From assembly GCA_026785985.1 (NCBI GenBank), contig JAJAYX010000604.1:1-9714 (forward strand): DNA of 9,714 nt, in the 5' to 3' direction. A program made the translations under genes and the position numbers. Positions 6,714 to 9,714 of this stretch are shown here, piece after piece. The notes beneath the pieces are model-generated. The model saw only the letters and a program-made list of their open reading frames with translations, did no database searches and was not told the origin of the DNA. Origin of the DNA: Rudanella sp. (GTDB taxonomy: Bacteria; Bacteroidota; Bacteroidia; Cytophagales; Spirosomataceae). Positions within the stretch are counted from its first letter, which is position 1. Each line of letters begins with the position of its first letter.

Positions 6714-7620
6714 TGTGTATCAGCCGTATATCATCCACTGATTTAAGCAAACTACCCAGCGTTTGCTGAATGGCTTTTTGGTTTACGTCGCGGTAGCCTA
6801 AGGCCATGAGCGACTCAGCCCAGTCGATAGTTTCGGAGATGCCGGGCGTTTTGGCCAGTTTCCGTTGCCGTAACTCCTGCACAAAATCAACCACTTGCTT
6901 CAGCAACTGCGTCTCGATATGGGGCAGGCGTTTGTGAACAATAGCCATTTCTTTGTCGAGTGAGGGGTAGTCGATCCAATGGTACAAACACCGCCGTTTT
7001 AGGGCATCGCTCAATTCGCGGGTGCGGTTCGAGGTCAGAATAATGTAGGGTTTGTGCGTGGCTTTGATCGTGCCGATTTCGGGGATGCTGATCTGAAACG
7101 CGGACAGCAATTCGAGCAGAAACGCTTCAAATTCTTCGTCGGAGCGGTCAAGTTCGTCAATCAGCAGCACCGGCGATTGTGTGTCGTTGGTAATCGACTG
7201 CAAGAGTGGGCGTTTAAGCAGATAATCAGGCCCGAAAATGTGCTTCTCTTTTTCGGCTACTGACAAATCGCTGCCTTCCTGTAGCCGAATACCAAGCAGT
7301 TGTTTCTGGTAGTTCCACTCATACACAGCCGCGTTCACATCCAGCCCCTCATAACATTGCAAACGAATGAGCGGAGTTTGCAGCAAGTCGCTCAGAACCA
7401 GTGCAATTTCGGTTTTTCCAACTCCGGGAGGCCCTTCGAGCAGCAGCGGTTTGCGGAGCCGGAGCATTAAAAACAGTACCGTCGCCAACTCATCGTCGGC
7501 GACGTACTGATGATTTTCTAAAGCCGCCAGTATCTCAGAAGAGTTTTTTAATGAATCCACCAATACCAGAGTTTGATTCGTCAGTTTCAGCTTCGGCGGT
7601 TGTTTCGGCGGCCGTTCCAT
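6685..7620 (-). CDS. coxD: CoxD, MoxR-family AAA+ ATPase of CO dehydrogenase maturation
   Basis: The protein is 311 residues from the ATG at 7620. It has a single AAA+ domain: QYVADDELATVLFLMLRLRKPLLLEG leading into Walker A GPPGVGKT (63-70), Walker B LLIDELDR (152-159), sensor 1 TSN (196-198) and KRRC (208-211) near the arginine-finger position. MoxR-type CoxD acts as a chaperone on apo-CO dehydrogenase and is needed for sulfuration of the molybdenum site in Oligotropha. It pairs with the CoxE VWA protein, whose gene it overlaps by 29 bp. The start is uncertain. ATG 7620 lies 86 bp inside coxG and gives a proline-rich lead (ERPPKQPPK) unlike the family. GTG at 7560 would begin MDSLKNSSEILAALENHQ, where MoxR proteins normally start, and would overlap coxG by 26 bp. 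An in-frame start at 7659 is even less likely. Confidence 0.93.
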   Translation of the reverse strand: MERPPKQPPKLKLTNQTLVLVDSLKNSSEILAALENHQYVADDELATVLFLMLRLRKPLLLEGPPGVGKTEIALVLSDLLQTPLIRLQCYEGLDVNAAVYEWNYQKQLLGIRLQEGSDLSVAEKEKHIFGPDYLLKRPLLQSITNDTQSPVLLIDELDRSDEEFEAFLLELLSAFQISIPEIGTIKATHKPYIILTSNRTRELSDALKRRCLYHWIDYPSLDKEMAIVHKRLPHIETQLLKQVVDFVQELRQRKLAKTPGISETIDWAESLMALGYRDVNQKAIQQTLGSLLKSVDDIRLIHNENPSVLNQ

Positions 7621-8077
7621 CGCCCGTTTTGGCCAGTTTCTCCTTGAAATTCGAGACAAACTGGTTAAACACCTGGTTCGACACGTCGTTGATTAGTCGG
7701 GCACCAAACTGAGCCAGCATCCCCGTAATGGTGATGTCCATGGTAGCCACCACATTGGTTTTGCCGTCTACTTCGGTCAGGGTGGCGTTCATGAGCATTT
7801 CGGCACTGCCTTTGCCCTTACTATCCAGCCCCAGTCCTTTCAGGGTCATTTTTTTGTTCTCGGCATCGCGTTGAACAAAAGTGACAAGGCCGTCGTAGCC
7901 CGCTTTCACGGGGCCAAACTTAAGCCCCACATAGCCTTTATAATTGTCGGCATCCACCTGCTCCGTAAGCGAGGCTCCCGGCACACAGTCCACAATTTTC
8001 GGTGGATCGGTGAGCGTTGCCCACACGAGGTCGATGGGCTGCTCGACCTCAAATGTTTTTGTCAGATTCGTTGTCAT
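7535..8077 (-). CDS. coxG: CoxG, SRPBCC-family protein of CO dehydrogenase with C-terminal membrane-tether-like tail
   Basis: The 180-residue protein has an SRPBCC (START-like) hydrophobic-pocket domain over residues ~3-145: FEVEQPIDLVWATLTDPPKI, VDCVPGASLTE, a GYVGLKFGPVKAGYDG strand pair, then a C-terminal helix ending NQFVSNFKEKLAK. A charged, probably disordered linker follows (151-170, rich in T, A, E, D), then the tip GIGGFIKKLF (171-180), which could lie on the membrane surface. CoxG proteins have been shown in mycobacteria to carry menaquinone between membrane and CO dehydrogenase; the same role is inferred here. I chose ATG at 8077 because MTTNLTKTFEVEQP begins the domain. An upstream in-frame start at 8128 would translate part of the intergenic inverted repeat. 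The gene lies 110 bp downstream of coxL and its 3' end overlaps the coxD start. Confidence 0.93.
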   Translation of the reverse strand: MTTNLTKTFEVEQPIDLVWATLTDPPKIVDCVPGASLTEQVDADNYKGYVGLKFGPVKAGYDGLVTFVQRDAENKKMTLKGLGLDSKGKGSAEMLMNATLTEVDGKTNVVATMDITITGMLAQFGARLINDVSNQVFNQFVSNFKEKLAKTGDGTAAETTAEAETDESNSGIGGFIKKLF

Positions 8078-8093
8078 GATATTACTTAAGGAA

Positions 8094-8180
8094 CCCCACC
8101 CCCTCCCCGCTAAGAAGGGGAGCAACAAAAAAAATGTTCCGTCTTCTCCCCTCCCTAACGGGGAGGGGTTGGGGGTGGGG
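8094..8180. repeat. Large imperfect inverted repeat (REPIN-like) between coxL and coxG
   Basis: The left arm (8094-8122) and right arm (8146-8180) are imperfect reverse complements of each other: CCCCACCCCC, then TCCCCG(C/T)TA, then GGGGAG, with a 6-nt AACCCC insertion in the right-arm version. They are separated by a 23-nt spacer containing eight A (8127-8134). Each arm also folds on itself. The right arm has an 8-bp stem (CCCCTCCC 8148-8155 with GGGAGGGG 8161-8168, loop TAACG). The left arm has a 6-bp stem (CTCCCC 8103-8108 with GGGGAG 8117-8122). Two inverted copies of a short hairpin repeat are the layout of REPIN/MITE-type dispersed elements. In the cox transcript it would form a strong hairpin between the stop of coxL and the start of coxG. 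The mobile-repeat label is inference, as no second genomic copy is visible here. Confidence 0.75.
8160..8180 (+). other. G-quadruplex-forming sequence within the inverted repeat
   Basis: Four G runs of 4, 4, 5 and 4 bases with loops of 1, 2 and 1 nt lie on the plus strand, ending TTGGGGGTGGGG, which fits the standard four-run quadruplex pattern with very short loops. The plus strand is the template for the cox operon. The left arm gives a three-run G-rich stretch on the transcript strand (8094-8108). Folding in the cell is not shown. Confidence 0.5.
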
Positions 8181-8187
8181 TGTTTAG

Positions 8188-9714
8188 TTATACTACTCCC
8201 CTCTCTCTCAATGCCTTCCAGACTTTGAAGGGCGTGATGGGGATGTCTAAGTGCGTGATACCGTAGGGCGAGAGTGCGTCCACAATGGCGTTGGCAATGG
8301 CCGGTGGGGCACCAACCGTTGGCGACTCACCCACGCCTTTGGCCCCGATGGGGTGGTGCGGTGAAGGCGTGATGGTGTGGCCCGTTTCCCAACTTGGCGA
8401 CTCCACCGCCGTTGGAACAAGGTAATCCATCAGCGTGCCGTTCAGTATGTTACCGTCCTCGTCATAGACCAGAGCCTCGTACATAGCCGGGGCAATACCC
8501 TGTGTGAGTCCGCCGTGAACCTGCCCCTGCACAATCATCGGGTTGATGATGTTGCCGCAGTCGTCGATGGCCACAAACCGGCGCACCTTGATTTCGCCCG
8601 TTTCTTTGTCGATGTCCACCACGCAGATATACGCGCCCGACGGGAAGGTGAGGTTCGGGGGATCGTAGTAATGGGTCGCTTCAAAACCGGCCTCCATGCC
8701 CTGTGGGTGGTTGGTGTAGGCCGCAAAAACGAGTTCCTGAATGGTTTTGGTCTTTTCGGGCGCACCCTTCACCGAGAATTTGCCCGGCTCCCACTCCAGG
8801 TCGTCCTCGCTCACTTCGAGCAGGTAAGCCGCAATTTTGCGGGCTTTGTCGCGGAGTTTTCGGGCGGCTATGGCAGCGGCTGCCCCGGCGGTTGGCGTGC
8901 TTCGGCTGGCATACGTACCGAGTCCGTAGGGAGCCGTGTCGGTGTCGCCCTCTTCAATCTGAATGTTCTCGGCGGGAATGCCCAGTTCTTCCGCAATGAT
9001 CTGAGCATACGTCGTTTCGTGGCCCTGCCCCTGCGATTTGGTACCAAAACGGGCAATCGCTTTGCCCGTTGGGTGAACCCGAATCTCGGCACTGTCGAAC
9101 ATTTTGATGCCCAGAATGTCGAAATCTTTGGATGGCCCCGCTCCTACCACTTCGGTGAAGGTCGAAATGCCAATGCCCATCAACTCCCCTTTAGCCCGCT
9201 TCTCCACCTGCTCTTTCCGCAAGCCATCGTAGTCGATGGCATCCATCGCTTTGCGCAGACCCGCTTCGTAGTCGCCACTGTCGTAGATCCAGCCCGTTGG
9301 CGAGTGCCAGGGAAAATCTTCTTTCTTGATAAAGTTCTCGAAGCGCAACTGAGCGGGGTCTTTACCAATTTCAAAGGCAAAACGGTCGGTCATCCGCTCA
9401 ATGGCATGAACGGCTTCCGTCACCCGAAACGAGCAGCGATAAGCCACCCCGCCCGGCGGCTTGTTGGTGTAAATGGCATCGGCTTCCATAAACGTAGTGC
9501 CGTAGTCATACGATCCGGTCGCGATGGAGAACATACCCGTTGGGTATTTCGACGGGTTGGCCGAGGCATCCGTATAGCCGTGGTCGGCCAGCACTTTGAA
9601 GCGGGTAGCCAGGATTTTACCTTCTTTCGTACCGGCCATTTCTGCCGTAATGTGGTAGTCGCGGGCGAAGGAGTCGGCCTGTAGGTTTTCGCTGCGGTCT
9701 TCGATCCACTTCAC
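8188..9714 (-). CDS. coxL: CoxL, large (molybdenum) subunit of form I aerobic CO dehydrogenase (partial, N-terminus outside window)
   Basis: This is the C-terminal 508 residues. The frame is open at the right edge, so roughly 290-300 residues lie beyond it (CoxL is ~800). CoxL oxidises CO to CO2 at a Mo-S-Cu site, with electrons passing to the 2Fe-2S and FAD subunits. The fragment opens with VKWIEDRSENL. It carries the form I active-site loop AYRCSFR (91-97, at 9424-9444), whose cysteine C94 matches the copper ligand Cys388 of Oligotropha CoxL; form II and xanthine-dehydrogenase relatives have AYRGAGR-type loops. Other conserved blocks are GAGPSKDFDILG, GTKSQGQGHETTYAQII (224-240), DTDTAPYGLGTYASRSTPTAG, GQVHGGLTQG and SPHHPIGAKGVGESP, where E463 matches the catalytic glutamate. 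The first accessory gene, coxG, follows after 110 bp. The small and medium subunit genes are expected upstream, outside the window. Confidence 0.96.
   Translation of the reverse strand: MKWIEDRSENLQADSFARDYHITAEMAGTKEGKILATRFKVLADHGYTDASANPSKYPTGMFSIATGSYDYGTTFMEADAIYTNKPPGGVAYRCSFRVTEAVHAIERMTDRFAFEIGKDPAQLRFENFIKKEDFPWHSPTGWIYDSGDYEAGLRKAMDAIDYDGLRKEQVEKRAKGELMGIGISTFTEVVGAGPSKDFDILGIKMFDSAEIRVHPTGKAIARFGTKSQGQGHETTYAQIIAEELGIPAENIQIEEGDTDTAPYGLGTYASRSTPTAGAAAAIAARKLRDKARKIAAYLLEVSEDDLEWEPGKFSVKGAPEKTKTIQELVFAAYTNHPQGMEAGFEATHYYDPPNLTFPSGAYICVVDIDKETGEIKVRRFVAIDDCGNIINPMIVQGQVHGGLTQGIAPAMYEALVYDEDGNILNGTLMDYLVPTAVESPSWETGHTITPSPHHPIGAKGVGESPTVGAPPAIANAIVDALSPYGITHLDIPITPFKVWKALRERGVV

Noticed and set aside
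8078..8128. Upstream ATG start for coxG at 8128
   Set aside because: The extra 17 residues (MLLPFLAGRGWGS...) come from the C/G-rich inverted repeat and do not resemble SRPBCC N-termini.
8127..8168. Rho-independent terminator after coxL (GC hairpin followed by a T run on the minus strand)
   Set aside because: The eight-T run begins 13 nt after the right-arm hairpin rather than directly after it, and the downstream genes belong to the same operon. Partial attenuation remains possible.
8377..9684. 435-codon open frame on the plus strand opposite coxL
   Set aside because: The composition is arginine-, histidine- and phenylalanine-rich with no recognisable domain. It lies fully antisense to a strongly conserved coxL and is explained by codon bias of that gene.
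8188..9714. Annotation of the molybdenum subunit as generic xanthine dehydrogenase or form II CoxL-like protein
   Set aside because: The active-site loop is AYRCSFR with the copper-ligand cysteine, and the flanking blocks match form I CoxL. Form II and xanthine dehydrogenases lack this cysteine.
1..9714. Insertion sequence, integrase, tRNA, CRISPR array or attachment site
   Set aside because: No transposase or integrase coding sequence, no tRNA cloverleaf and no regularly spaced repeats were seen. The only repeats are the promoter tandem repeat and the coxL-coxG inverted repeat.

Overview
The window is most likely chromosomal DNA from a Bacteroidota bacterium of the Cytophagales (Spirosoma-like). 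This rests on inference: moderate-to-high GC coding DNA, start sites without clear Shine-Dalgarno sequences, promoter-like TAnnTTT(G/A) boxes, a GntR regulator fused to a sugar-binding-protein-like sensor, and C/G-rich inverted intergenic repeats. No rRNA, tRNA, CRISPR array, transposase or integrase was seen.

Left module (1-3513), sugar-related. A GntR/periplasmic-binding-protein-type repressor (minus strand, cut by the left edge) is divergent from a Gfo/Idh/MocA-family oxidoreductase and a two-domain sugar ABC-transporter ATPase (both plus strand, 14 bp apart). The 117-bp divergent spacer holds a perfect 10-bp tandem repeat flanked by inverted copies of a 9-bp promoter-like element, so both promoters could be controlled together. 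No permease or binding protein follows the ATPase.

Right module (3498-9714, all minus strand), an aerobic molybdenum-copper CO dehydrogenase (cox) operon read from right to left. First comes the C-terminal ~508 residues of the large subunit CoxL, which carries the form I signature AYRCSFR with the copper-ligating cysteine. Next are CoxG (SRPBCC protein with a putative membrane-tether tail), CoxD (MoxR-type AAA+ ATPase), CoxE (VWA protein), a CoxF-like XdhC protein fused to a C-terminal YHS metal-binding-type domain, and a second, longer XdhC/CoxI-family protein. The five accessory genes all overlap their neighbours, so translation is probably coupled. The only gap, 110 bp between coxL and coxG, is filled by a large imperfect inverted repeat (REPIN-like) with quadruplex-forming G runs. 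The medium (FAD) and small (2Fe-2S) subunits are presumably just beyond the right edge.

Working together, CoxL would oxidise CO at a Mo-S-Cu site. CoxD, CoxE and the XdhC proteins would mature that site by sulfuration, copper insertion and cofactor handling, and CoxG would link the enzyme to the membrane quinone pool. The two modules meet tail to tail with a 16-bp overlap of stop regions. The most notable points are a form I CO dehydrogenase in an apparent Bacteroidota genome and the YHS domain on the CoxF-like factor, a candidate built-in copper-handling module.
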